Positions 7,737 to 16,627 are shown, counted from the first letter of the stretch. The stretch: DNA of 46,590 bases from JALONO01 sp038209965 (GCA_038209965.1 JBBQXF010000025.1:1-46590), one strand, 5' to 3'. Notes: generated by a model not told the origin, from the sequence alone. Made by a program: numbers and translations.

Positions 7737-7767
7737 CAAATATAAAATGCTTTTCGGTAACTCCAAA
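7737..7767 (-). promoter_or_regulatory. Exact-consensus Bacteroidota promoter for tRNA-Val
   Basis: On the - strand the sequence is TTTG (7767-7764), exactly 19 bases, then TATATTTG (7744-7737). This is a full match to TTTG-N19-TAnnTTTG, the consensus of the primary sigma factor in Bacteroidota. Transcription should begin near 7730, about 24 bases before the tRNA 5' end. It is the best single sequence argument in the window for the phylum. Confidence 0.85.
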
Positions 7768-7817
7768 AAAGATAAAAAAAATATTGAAAAAATGGGCCAA
7801 AAAACTGGTAGCACTGC

Positions 7818-10800
7818 TTAAAGGTCGCGCAGAGCCGCTTTGGTGGCCCCAAAAACCGTTTGCAGGCTGTCCAATTGGGCGGGCAGTTCAGTTAGATCCG
7901 CTTGCTCGATGCACTGCTCCATCGCTTTGGCCAGTTCACTCAAACGGGCGGCCCCGATGGTGCCAGCCAAGCCTTTCAGCGTGTGAAGCGCCGACTTAAC
8001 ATTTTGCGTGTCTTGTTGCCCCAATGCTTCATCAATTTTACCCAACAGAACTTCCACATCGTTGATGAATGAGGCAAACAATTTGTCCATGAGCGATTGG
8101 TTGCCCTTGGCCAAGCCCTTGATTTTGTCGATCGTCGTGAGATTGAGCAGTACTTTGTCCGCTGGTGGGGGCGCGGCCAGTTGCGCCGCTGGACGGGGAA
8201 CTGCCACCACATGGCTGGGAAACCAATGGGCCAGTTTGGTAAACATCGCGGGTGGCTCAATGGGTTTGGCCAAATAATCGTCCATGCCCTGTTGCGTATA
8301 GCGTGTGGCGTCGCCCTCCATGGCATTGGCACTCAGGCCGATGATGACCGGGGCCGGGTCAAATTCTTGGCGGATGAGCCGGGTGGTGGCCAACCCATCC
8401 AAAATGGGCATCTGAATGTCCAGAATCACCAAGGCATAGCTTTGCTGGCGCATCATGGCCAGGGCTTCTCGGCCATTGCTGGCAATGTCAATCTGGGTGC
8501 CCGCATTCTCAAACATAATCCTGACCACCTCTTGGTTGACAAACACGTCTTCGGCCAATAAAATACGCAAGTTGCTCACTTGGTAGTCCATGATCACTTG
8601 CGGCTCCGGCAGGGCCAATTGGTCAACTTGGTCAGGACTTAGCTCGACTATTGGAAGGGTGAACCAAAAGGTACTGCCCTTGCCAAGTTCACTCGCCACA
8701 TTCATTTCACCGCCCCACAAGGCGACCAGTTGTTTACAAATGGACAGGCCCAATCCGGTGCCGACACTTTTTTGGTTGTTTTCGCTGGCCACTTGGTAAA
8801 ACTTCTCGAACAATTGCAGCTGCGCTTCTCCTGAGATCCCTTCGCCAGTATCCTCCACCCCGATCTTGAGCCAATCTGGCCCGCCAAGCTGGGAACTGGG
8901 CTGGGTTTGGATGCGGATGGTCACCTTGCCCGACGGCGTAAACTTGATGGCATTGCTCACTAGATTGGTCAAGACTTGCTGTAAGCGGTTTTCATCGGCC
9001 AGCAGCAACTTGGGCACGCCTGGGCTGTATTGGCTGATCAGGCTCAAGCCTTTTTGGGCGGCCAATGAACCAAATAGGCCCTTCACTGTGTGGATCACCC
9101 GGTGCAGCTCGATGACTTTGGGTTTGAGGGCCAACTTGCCCGCTTCTATCTTGGACAGTTCCAGAATGTCGTTCAAGATGTGCAAGAGGTTTTTGGCACT
9201 GGACTGGATCATGGCGGCATAGTTGCGCTGCTTCTCATCCAGTTGGGTGTCCAGCAGAAAGTGGAGGATGCCGATGATCCCGTTCATGGGCGTGCGGATT
9301 TCGTGGCTCATGTTGGCCAAGAAGTCCGTTTTGAACTGCAACTCCCGCTCGGCGAGCTCCTTTTGCTGCTCGTTTTTGATGGCCCGCTTGCGTTCACTGA
9401 TGTCCGTAACAATGAATTGCACCCCCTTGGATTCCTCATTTTCCACAAACGACCAACTGATCTCCACGGGTATCTCATGCCCCGCTTTGTGCAGGAGGAC
9501 GGTTTCCAGTAATCGGGTCTGGGTTTCCGGTCCATTGCCGCGATCGCCTTTTCGCAGGGCCTTCATGGATGGCAATTCCAGATCCACTGGTCCCAAGCCC
9601 AAGAGTTCTTCCCGCGAATAGCCGAGCAAAAGGCAAGCGGCCTGGTTTACTTCCTGAAATTTTACTTGGGCATTCCTAGTTTCAGATTCACGGTACACAA
9701 ACACGGCGTAGGAATTGCTGTTGAACAACGCCCGGTAGCTTTGCTCCGATGAGCGGAGCGCCCGCTCGGCCTGTAGCCGATCCTCCACACTACGGGAAGA
9801 ACTTTGCAGGTTGATCACATTGCCCTCGTTGTCCGAGATGTATTTGATGATGCTTTCCAACCAGATATAGCGGCCGCCTTTGGTCAAAAAGCGGTGGGTG
9901 AGCACCAGATCCAGCCGCTGCCCCTCCAAGTTGGTTTGCGACTCCACTTGAAGCCGGTCCAGATCATCGGGATGGAAAAACTCCACCAAACTTTTGCCAT
10001 ACATTTCTTCGCGTGCATAGCCCGTCAGTTTTTCCGAAGCCGGGCTAAGGTAGAGGATATTGCCCACTGGAGTGCTCAGGGCAATCATCTCCGAAGTATT
10101 GTCGGCCAATATCTTGAGCTGCAGTTCACTCTGTTTCAGTTCTTTCTCGCTCGCGGCCAATTGCGCATTGTAAATCTGGTATTGATCCAGCAGGGTGCGG
10201 ATCTGTTTTTCCCGGATGCTGAGCGATTTGAAGACTTCTTGCAATTTCTTTTGGACCACTTTCTGGGCGCTGATATCGCCGATAGTAACCACGATCCGGT
10301 TGATCAATTGACCATGCTCTCGCACGGGCGCAAACGAGATCGCGTACCAAATGCTCTCTCTGTCGGGCAAAATCCGCTCGTGCTCCAAGGATACTTCTTC
10401 GCCCGCCAATACCCGCTGGATATTTTGCTCGAATGCTGGTCGGTTGGCCAGCGGAACAAATGAGACAAACGTATTGTCAAAGTGACCAGCATCGGCCAAG
10501 TACGATTCGCCCATGACTTGGCCCCGTTGGTTCATCATTAATATTTGGTAATGCTCGTCCATCAAGAGGATAACCTGGGGCGAGCTGTCCAAGATGGTGC
10601 GCAAGTTGGCCTCCGATTCCATTAGTTGCTGCTTGCCCAGCTTGGCTTGGGTAACGTCCTGCACCGATACCACGACCCGATCAGTGGGCACACCGGCCTC
10701 CAGCACTGGGGTGTACATAACCGCAAACCATTGGGTGCCCTGCTCGGGGCTGTCCATTTGGTGTTCCACTTGCACTATTTCTCCGGCCAAGGCCTGGGTC

Positions 10801-12287
10801 AGATTGACCTGAAAAGCGGCAAAATAGGGTTCGGGCATCCGATCGGCTGCATTGTCACCGGCCCGGACGGCAAGGCCCGGAAACATGGGCCCACCATTTT
10901 CAGCCAATGAATTTAGGGCTAGGATACGGCAGGAGGCATCCACCAGCATAATGCCTTGAGAGGCATGATCCAGAATGGCCCGCAGGTTGACTTCCGATGC
11001 ATGGAGGAGCTGCTCGGCCTGCTTGTCGGCGGTAATATTTCGAATGGTAAACACGACCCGGTCAATGGGCCCGGTTGGGTTGGTTACGGGGGTGTACCCG
11101 ACGGCCAACCACATTTCGCCGCCATTCGGCAATTTGAGGTGAGTTTCGCCCGATATCCGCTCCCCTTTAAATGCCCGCTGCATGTTCTGTTCAAAATAGC
11201 TAGCCAGCTTGCACGGGGGTACGTAGGACAAGATGCATTCCCCGACCTGTTTGGTACGGTTGGCATTGAAAGGATCAAAAGATTTGGCCCGCTGGTTGAG
11301 GGCCACAATCGTGTATAACTGATCAACAAGTATTACCGTCTCCGACGAACTTTCCAAGATGGCCCGTAGCTCGGTCTCGGATTGGCGGAGCTGCGCCATG
11401 GCCACCTGCTGGGCCGTCACATCTTGAAACAGGCCGTAACAATACTTTTCGCCCTCGGTATTGACAGCGATCCGGTTGATACTGCGAATGTGTTTTTCGG
11501 CTCCTTGGTGGGGGGTGATCCGGTAATAATCATCCACTACATCGCTCAGTGACAGGTTCCCGACTTCTTGAAACACAGCCAGTTTGGGCCAGTCGCTGGG
11601 GTGGAGCATGGCGATTAGCTGATCGAACGGCAGGGCCATTGGCTGGGCCCCAAACCCCAAAACCATGGCCGCCTCGGACGATAAATCAAAAACCCGGGAA
11701 CCTGAGCGGGAAGTCCAAGCCCCCATTTGAGCGGCTTTTTGGGCTTCGGCCAGCAGGCGGAGCTGCGTTTGCAACCGCTGGCGAGTTTGACTCAAATTGC
11801 CAAAATGGACATAGGCAATGAGCGAATACATCAGCACGAGCAGCAAATACAAATAGGGAACGGGGCCGCATTGGCACATCAAGCCCGCCACCCAAAGGCC
11901 GACATTGTATAAAACCAAATACCCGACCAGCAACTGGCGGTTGCGGATCAAAAGTGTAATGGTGCTCAACAACAAAATGGCCTGCAAATAATAAACAGGG
12001 TTCGACTGGTTGGCGGCCAAGGACACTATCATCAGCCCCCCCATCAATATCGTGTTCAAATGCAATAATGCCTGGATGAACGGGTGGTTATAGTCGGGCC
12101 AGCGGAAAGTGGCCACCATCAGGACCCCCAAACTTATGCCGATCATCCACTTGAGCCACGGAGTGGGGTGGGTGCTTTGGGCCATTGTTTCCACTAGATA
12201 AATGGACGCGGGAACAAACACCACACAAAACAGAATGGTGTGTATTAGCCTAGGTTCGCGCTGGCGAAAGATAGAGCGGATCAACAT
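7818..12287 (-). CDS. Giant membrane hybrid histidine kinase: six PAS domains, HisKA, HATPase, receiver, HPt
   Basis: This 1489-residue protein begins with about 165 residues of five or six membrane helices with short loops. Six PAS-like domains follow between about 180 and 965; the second, third and fourth share the pattern ILxSSxxxILLVD...ALNxRA and look like internal duplications, and a charged coiled coil (EKQIRTLLDQYQIYNAQLAASEKEL) separates the fourth from the fifth. The HisKA box FLANMSHEIRTPMNG (phospho-His near residue 992), the N-box NLVSNAIKFT, DTGEGIS and GTGLGLSI are intact, so the kinase should be active. The receiver has LLAEDVFVN and the phospho-Asp in LVILDIQMP (about 1289). 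The C-terminal HPt domain has the His in LHTLKGLAG (about 1434). All four phosphorelay steps except the last are thus in one chain. No partner response regulator is adjacent; the small CheY-like protein at 29166 is a distant candidate. The ligand is unknown. Confidence 0.93.
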   Translation of the reverse strand: MLIRSIFRQREPRLIHTILFCVVFVPASIYLVETMAQSTHPTPWLKWMIGISLGVLMVATFRWPDYNHPFIQALLHLNTILMGGLMIVSLAANQSNPVYYLQAILLLSTITLLIRNRQLLVGYLVLYNVGLWVAGLMCQCGPVPYLYLLLVLMYSLIAYVHFGNLSQTRQRLQTQLRLLAEAQKAAQMGAWTSRSGSRVFDLSSEAAMVLGFGAQPMALPFDQLIAMLHPSDWPKLAVFQEVGNLSLSDVVDDYYRITPHQGAEKHIRSINRIAVNTEGEKYCYGLFQDVTAQQVAMAQLRQSETELRAILESSSETVILVDQLYTIVALNQRAKSFDPFNANRTKQVGECILSYVPPCKLASYFEQNMQRAFKGERISGETHLKLPNGGEMWLAVGYTPVTNPTGPIDRVVFTIRNITADKQAEQLLHASEVNLRAILDHASQGIMLVDASCRILALNSLAENGGPMFPGLAVRAGDNAADRMPEPYFAAFQVNLTQALAGEIVQVEHQMDSPEQGTQWFAVMYTPVLEAGVPTDRVVVSVQDVTQAKLGKQQLMESEANLRTILDSSPQVILLMDEHYQILMMNQRGQVMGESYLADAGHFDNTFVSFVPLANRPAFEQNIQRVLAGEEVSLEHERILPDRESIWYAISFAPVREHGQLINRIVVTIGDISAQKVVQKKLQEVFKSLSIREKQIRTLLDQYQIYNAQLAASEKELKQSELQLKILADNTSEMIALSTPVGNILYLSPASEKLTGYAREEMYGKSLVEFFHPDDLDRLQVESQTNLEGQRLDLVLTHRFLTKGGRYIWLESIIKYISDNEGNVINLQSSSRSVEDRLQAERALRSSEQSYRALFNSNSYAVFVYRESETRNAQVKFQEVNQAACLLLGYSREELLGLGPVDLELPSMKALRKGDRGNGPETQTRLLETVLLHKAGHEIPVEISWSFVENEESKGVQFIVTDISERKRAIKNEQQKELAERELQFKTDFLANMSHEIRTPMNGIIGILHFLLDTQLDEKQRNYAAMIQSSAKNLLHILNDILELSKIEAGKLALKPKVIELHRVIHTVKGLFGSLAAQKGLSLISQYSPGVPKLLLADENRLQQVLTNLVSNAIKFTPSGKVTIRIQTQPSSQLGGPDWLKIGVEDTGEGISGEAQLQLFEKFYQVASENNQKSVGTGLGLSICKQLVALWGGEMNVASELGKGSTFWFTLPIVELSPDQVDQLALPEPQVIMDYQVSNLRILLAEDVFVNQEVVRIMFENAGTQIDIASNGREALAMMRQQSYALVILDIQMPILDGLATTRLIRQEFDPAPVIIGLSANAMEGDATRYTQQGMDDYLAKPIEPPAMFTKLAHWFPSHVVAVPRPAAQLAAPPPADKVLLNLTTIDKIKGLAKGNQSLMDKLFASFINDVEVLLGKIDEALGQQDTQNVKSALHTLKGLAGTIGAARLSELAKAMEQCIEQADLTELPAQLDSLQTVFGATKAALRDL

Positions 12288-12336
12288 AACACAAGAGTTA
12301 GCTATCAGATGGTAGCGGATTGTCTGGGTATAATAG

Positions 12337-12344
12337 TAATTTTG
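12337..12344 (+). promoter_or_regulatory. -7-like element upstream of mutS2
   Basis: TAATTTTG matches TAnnTTTG exactly and lies 33 bases before the mutS2 start codon. No good TTTG is found at the ideal 19-base distance, so this is a partial promoter match. Confidence 0.4.
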
Positions 12345-12376
12345 TGGGGTAATTTCTTTCTAGTATCTCAATTTTC

Positions 12377-14794
12377 ATGCTTTATCCCAAAAATTACGAG
12401 GAAAAAATTGGTTTTGACAAAATTAGGGGCCTGCTGGCCGCCGAGTGCAACGGCCCCATCGGGCAAGCTTTTGTGCACCGGATGCGCTTCACCGACCGCT
12501 ACGAGGTCATCCTCAAACTGCTCACCCAAACTGAGGAGTTCCGCAAAATCATCGCCAGTGGCGAGAGTTTTCCCGACAGTCATTACCTTGACGTGGCTGA
12601 TGCGCTCCAAAAAGCTACCCTCGAGGGCGCATTCCTGAACGAAGATGAATTTTACGATCTCAAGCGTTCCCTCGAAACATTGTTCAAGTGCATTGATTTT
12701 TTTGCCAAAAAAGATCCGGCCACTTATCCCCAGCTCAAAGAACTGAGCGGGGCCGTGGTGCTGGACAAAACGATCCTCAAGGCCATTGACCAAGTGATCG
12801 ACGAACGGGGCAAAGTGAAGGACAATGCTTCGCCCCGGCTGCGCGAGATCCGATCAGCCGTCATTGCGGCCCAGTCCACTGTGCGCAAGCGGCTGGATCA
12901 ACTCCTGCGATCGCTCAAATCAGATAGTTTGGTCCAGGAGGAAGCCTCGCTCACCATCCGCGAAGGCCGCATGGTGATCCCCGTCCCGGCCGAATACAAA
13001 CGCCGGGTCAAGGGCTTTGTGCACGATACCTCGGCCTCGGGCCAAACGGTCTATATTGAACCGGCCGAAATCTTGGAAATCAACAACGAGATCCGCGAGC
13101 TGGAGTATGAAGAGCGGTATGAGATCGTCCGGATCTTGACCACCCTCACCACCAAGCTGCGCCCCGAAGTAGAACCCTTGAAAAAAGGGTACTTTTTTTT
13201 GGGGTTGATCGATTTTATCCGGGCCAAGGCCCGCTTTGCCCACCGCACCAAGGGCATTTTCCCCGAACTGCACGCCAAGCCGCTGATCCAATGGATCGCC
13301 GCCCGCCACCCGCTGCTGGAACTGCACCTCAAAGAATTGGGGCGCAGCATCGTGCCGCTCAACCTTCAGTTGGACGATAAAAACCGCGTCTTGCTGATTT
13401 CTGGCCCCAATGCGGGCGGCAAGTCCATTACCCTCAAAACCACCGGCGTGGTGCAGTACATGCTCCAGTGCGGCCTGCTCCCCACCATTGAGGAAGGCAG
13501 CCGGGTGGGCCTGTTCGAGCACTTGTTTATCGACATCGGCGACGAGCAGTCCATCGACAACGACCTGAGCACGTACAGTTCGCACCTCAAGAACATGAAG
13601 TCTTTCCTCCAGTTTGCCGATGCCAAGTCGCTCTGCCTCATCGACGAGTTCGGGACGGGGACCGAGCCCCAACTGGGCGGGGCCATCGCCGAAGCCATTT
13701 TGCAGGCCCTGAACGAAAAAAAGGTGTTTGGCGTGATCACTACCCACTACGCCAACCTGAAATATTTTGCCCAAACCGCCCCGGGCATCATCAACGGGGC
13801 CATGCGCTACGATGTCGCGAAACTGGAGCCGCTCTTTCAACTCGACATTGGCAAGCCGGGCAGTTCGTTTGCCCTAGAGATTGCCCAAAAAATCGGCCTG
13901 CCGCGCACGGTCACCGCCGCCGCCCGCGAAAAAGTGGGCAAGGACACCATCGATATGGAAAAGCTCCTACGCGATCTGGAGCGCGAAAAGAAAGAATTTG
14001 AGGAACAAAACCGCACCTTGGCCGATAAGCAGCGGCAGTTGGAAAAAACCTTGGCCGAATACACCAAGCTGCGCGATTTCGTGGAGCAAAACCGCAAACA
14101 GCTCCTCAACGAGGCCAAGGCCGAAGCTAAAACCCTCCTGCGCGATGCCAACCAGAAAATCGAGCAGGCCATTCGCGAAATCCGCGAGACCCAGGCCGAC
14201 AAGGACCGCACCAAAACCGTTCGCCAAACGTTGGAGGAGTTCAAGGCTGAACTGAAACCAGTGGCCGTGACCGTCGCATCCACACAGCCCATCGAACAGG
14301 CGGGCGAGATTGAACTGGAAGGGGGCGAAATCCAAGTGGGCGATTATGTACAGCTCAAGGATGCCAATTCGGTGGGCGAAGTGCTGGCCATCAAGGGCAA
14401 AGAAGCCACCGTGGCCTTTGGTGAGCTTAAAACCACCCTGAAACTGGCCCGGTTGCAAAAGATCAGCCGCCGCAGCTACCGCGAGCTAAACCCGGTCAAA
14501 AAAAGCACCTATGTGGCCACTGGTATTGACATGAATGAAAAGGCTGCCAACTTTAACCTAGATTTGGATGTGCGCGGCCAGCGGGCTGAAGATGCTTTGG
14601 CCGAGGTGGAACAGTTTATTGACGATGCCATCATGCTCAGCCACCAGCACCTGCGCGTGGTGCATGGCAAGGGCGACGGCATTTTGCGCACCCTCATCCG
14701 TGAGCGCCTGCGCAAGTACCGCGAAGTGGCCCAGGTCGAAGATGACCACGCCGACCGGGGCGGCCCCGGCGTGACCGTCGTCCGGTTGCGCTAG
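12377..14794 (+). CDS. mutS2: Endonuclease MutS2
   Basis: This 805-residue protein has the full MutS2 layout. It starts MLYPKNYEEKIGFDKI, then a helical MutS core and clamp region (RVKGFVHDTSASGQTVYIEP, residues about 210-230). The ATPase carries Walker A SGPNAGGKS near 343-351 and Walker B LCLIDEFGTGTEP near 417-430, followed by THYANLKYFA. A long charged coiled coil (about 520-630) precedes a KOW-like linker and the C-terminal Smr nuclease domain with LDVRGQRAEDAL and VVHGKGDGILR. The mismatch-recognition domain of MutS1 is absent, as in the family. MutS2 has been linked to suppression of recombination and, in Bacillus, to splitting of collided ribosomes; which applies here cannot be told. 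It is divergent from the histidine kinase and followed by the LuxR gene 148 bases downstream. Confidence 0.95.
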   Translation: MLYPKNYEEKIGFDKIRGLLAAECNGPIGQAFVHRMRFTDRYEVILKLLTQTEEFRKIIASGESFPDSHYLDVADALQKATLEGAFLNEDEFYDLKRSLETLFKCIDFFAKKDPATYPQLKELSGAVVLDKTILKAIDQVIDERGKVKDNASPRLREIRSAVIAAQSTVRKRLDQLLRSLKSDSLVQEEASLTIREGRMVIPVPAEYKRRVKGFVHDTSASGQTVYIEPAEILEINNEIRELEYEERYEIVRILTTLTTKLRPEVEPLKKGYFFLGLIDFIRAKARFAHRTKGIFPELHAKPLIQWIAARHPLLELHLKELGRSIVPLNLQLDDKNRVLLISGPNAGGKSITLKTTGVVQYMLQCGLLPTIEEGSRVGLFEHLFIDIGDEQSIDNDLSTYSSHLKNMKSFLQFADAKSLCLIDEFGTGTEPQLGGAIAEAILQALNEKKVFGVITTHYANLKYFAQTAPGIINGAMRYDVAKLEPLFQLDIGKPGSSFALEIAQKIGLPRTVTAAAREKVGKDTIDMEKLLRDLEREKKEFEEQNRTLADKQRQLEKTLAEYTKLRDFVEQNRKQLLNEAKAEAKTLLRDANQKIEQAIREIRETQADKDRTKTVRQTLEEFKAELKPVAVTVASTQPIEQAGEIELEGGEIQVGDYVQLKDANSVGEVLAIKGKEATVAFGELKTTLKLARLQKISRRSYRELNPVKKSTYVATGIDMNEKAANFNLDLDVRGQRAEDALAEVEQFIDDAIMLSHQHLRVVHGKGDGILRTLIRERLRKYREVAQVEDDHADRGGPGVTVVRLR

Positions 14795-14942
14795 TTTGGC
14801 CGCTTTAGCCAGCTTTGGGGATGCCGCTTGGGCCAAGTTGAATAAAACAGTCCGTCGGTGGTTATACCTGACGCATCGGCGTTTTGGCGCAACAATTTAT
14901 CTTTTCTGCCGTTTTAAGTTTATAATTGACCAACGGCCCCAA

Positions 14943-15581
14943 ATGAACCAACTTGCCACCCCGCAGCCCCACCTCCACCTGTGCCTCGGGTGCGCCCGGA
15001 GTGAGCACGGTCTGGCCCGGAACCTCCAAGAAAACGGCTATTTGTCCATCAGCAATAGTGAGCTGGCGGGCGCATTCTCGGCCGACCGACCCACCAAGCC
15101 AAATTTGCTGCTCAAAGCCTTGCCAATAGTGATGGCGCAAGCCGAAATACTGGAGCTGCAAAGCTGCCGCCAGCACCATCCCGAGTGCCATTTGATCCTG
15201 CTGACCTCCCCCGAGCTGTACCACCACCCCGTCCTCCAGCAGTTACAAATCCACGGGTACCTGCCCCTGGATGCCCAGATCGGGGAAGTGCTGGCCTGCC
15301 TGCTGGACGTAATGGCCGGTTTGATCTACAAAAGTCCACTGTTGGTGGGGGCATCACCTGTCCACCCGCTGCTGGCCAAGATCCAGGAGCTGACTCCCCG
15401 CGAGCGCGAGATCCTGGGCTTGGTGGCCCAAGGAAAACGCGCCCGGGCCATTGCCGATGCCCTGTTTGTGATCTACCACACCATCAAAAACCACCGGACC
15501 CGAATATTGGAAAAACTGCGGCTGCCCGGCATGGCCGAACTATATGAAGTGGCCGCCCGATGGAAAAACGGAAATGCGTAG
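14943..15581 (+). CDS. LuxR-type DNA-binding regulator with a degenerate receiver domain
   Basis: I choose the ATG at 14943 (212 residues); the longer open frame has only weak starts and overlaps the end of mutS2. The C-terminal HTH is clear at residues about 150-205: LTPREREILGLVAQGKRARAIAD, then IYHTIKNHRTRILEKL, the LuxR/GerE recognition helix. The first 130 residues follow the receiver pattern of alternating strands and helices, ending with GYLPLDAQIGEVL...GLIYKSPLL, which matches the GYLLKDA...G..Y.SP end of NarL-type receivers. The conserved acidic pair after strand 1, the phospho-acceptor Asp and the Lys are not seen (HLCLGCARSEHG in place of the acidic pocket; L in place of K). It therefore probably works without phosphorylation, or the domain binds something else. 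Its neighbour is a Cys-rich lipoprotein gene in the same direction. Confidence 0.82.
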   Translation: MNQLATPQPHLHLCLGCARSEHGLARNLQENGYLSISNSELAGAFSADRPTKPNLLLKALPIVMAQAEILELQSCRQHHPECHLILLTSPELYHHPVLQQLQIHGYLPLDAQIGEVLACLLDVMAGLIYKSPLLVGASPVHPLLAKIQELTPREREILGLVAQGKRARAIADALFVIYHTIKNHRTRILEKLRLPGMAELYEVAARWKNGNA

Positions 15582-15729
15582 AAAAACTGGCTGATCACCG
15601 GACAAAATAGTAATTTTTTACTATCAACTTATCCAATTTATCCCGCGACCTTTGCCTCAGATTTCACCTTCAACCAATTTGTCAAATGAAAATCCGTGGC
15701 TCAGTTCTAAACCATCAAAAATTAAAAGT

Positions 15730-16221
15730 ATGAAAAAAGTCCTTTCTAGTTCCGCCCTCATTTTGTTGATAGTGCTTACTGCTTGCAACAAAGAGATTTC
15801 GCCGTCGGAGCAAATAGCTGACAACCCCCAACTTATTGCTTTTATAGGCAAACAAAAATCGAGGATTTTGCTCAAAGACGTGGATAAACTGCGGGCCAAC
15901 TTGGCCAAAACCCACTCCGATGAGGTACAGGGCCTTGAACGGGTAAATGTTTATTTGAACGATAAAGGCATCTACGTATTGGAGTATGCCGGGCCCACGA
16001 AGGATGGCAAATACCGGACCTATGGCCACGCGTTGGCCTATGATGAAAGCACCGGGGCAATATTGATGTCGGGACAGTGTACCCAAAGCTGCACGTCCCC
16101 TAGCGACTGCCGGGGCTGCACATTGACTATTAATTCTGACTGCTCGGGCAGTTGCTATTGCAATAGCGGTGGCAGCGGCTCATACACACATAAGGTCTCA
16201 ACCGCTAAAACCCTTGAGTAA
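15730..16221 (+). CDS. Lipoprotein with a cysteine-rich C-terminal segment, unknown function
   Basis: The ATG at 15730 (163 residues) starts MKKVLSSSALILLIVLTAC, a lipoprotein signal with the lipidated Cys near residue 19; the open frame upstream lacks a signal and is not used. The middle is a small alpha/beta region (YLNDKGIYVLEYAGPTKDGKYRTYGHALAYDE). Between about residues 117 and 150 there are seven cysteines in a Ser/Gly-rich context (QCTQSCTSPSDCRGCT, DCSGSCYC), likely disulfide-bonded outside the cytoplasm. I do not recognise the family. It lies 148 bases downstream of the LuxR regulator, which could control it, and no terminator is evident between them. It recalls, but is not similar to, the Cys-rich tail protein at 330-1004. 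Confidence 0.8.
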   Translation: MKKVLSSSALILLIVLTACNKEISPSEQIADNPQLIAFIGKQKSRILLKDVDKLRANLAKTHSDEVQGLERVNVYLNDKGIYVLEYAGPTKDGKYRTYGHALAYDESTGAILMSGQCTQSCTSPSDCRGCTLTINSDCSGSCYCNSGGSGSYTHKVSTAKTLE

Positions 16222-16226
16222 GAGGA

Positions 16227-16355
16227 GGGCGCATCGAGTCGCTTGCGTCTGGCTCAACCGCAGGAGGCACCATCGGTTTCAATGTTTCGGTCACCACCGA
16301 CGATGACATCGTCCGGCAATTGACCCTCACACCACTTACTTGGCTACCGCCATGA
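16227..16355 (+). pseudogene. Possible remnant of a CBM9-like sugar-binding domain
   Basis: A frame without start codon is open here and encodes GGTIGFNVSVTTDDD followed by RQLTLTPLTWL before a TGA. This resembles the TIGFxVxVNDDD...QLTW strand pattern of family 9 carbohydrate-binding domains. Nothing else of such a protein is visible on either side, so it would be a decayed 3' fragment. The match is short and judged by eye, so chance is possible. Confidence 0.3.
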
Positions 16356-16513
16356 ACCCACTTCCCTGCGCAGTTCCAGCCGTTGACTTGCTTTTCTTGC
16401 CGTCAGTTTTTCAATTTGGTTGGCCATCCAATGATTGCGGCGCGAATTGGAGCTGGACGTTCCCCTATCAGCAATTTTAGCCCGGCCGTATCTTGTTTGC
16501 CCCACTTGTTCAT
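16356..16513. other. Gene-free stretch between the lipoprotein and the beta-barrel gene
   Basis: The gap 16222-16627 has no convincing gene. It holds the possible CBM9-like remnant at its left, this unassigned part, and a pair of operator-like repeats at its right. I see no terminator or RNA gene in this part. Confidence 0.4.
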
Positions 16514-16610
16514 TTCGGCGAACCGGTGTTGTACTTTTTAAACGTCGCCGTTGTCCGTGTCCCACGAACGACCACCCCCCTTCGGCGAACCAGTGTTTTA
16601 CTTTTCAAAC
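16514..16610 (+). repeat. Two copies of a 30-bp repeat with a TTCGNCGAA palindrome
   Basis: Positions 16514-16543 and 16581-16610 agree at 27 of 30 bases, 67 bases apart. Each starts with TTCGGCGAACC, containing the near-palindrome TTCG-N-CGAA, and ends in TACTTTTT or TACTTTTC, close to a -7 element. The second copy ends 17 bases before the barrel gene's ATG. A duplicated promoter/operator unit is the simplest reading. Confidence 0.5.
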
Positions 16611-16627
16611 CCTCTCTCCCCATTTGT

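Noticed and set aside
12920..13840. Long - strand frame inside mutS2
   Set aside because: It lies opposite the MutS2 core and ATPase, which show all motifs; the antisense product has no recognisable order.
16514..16610. Start of a CRISPR array
   Set aside because: Only two repeat units, with differences between them, a single spacer, and no further units or cas genes. An operator/promoter duplication fits better.
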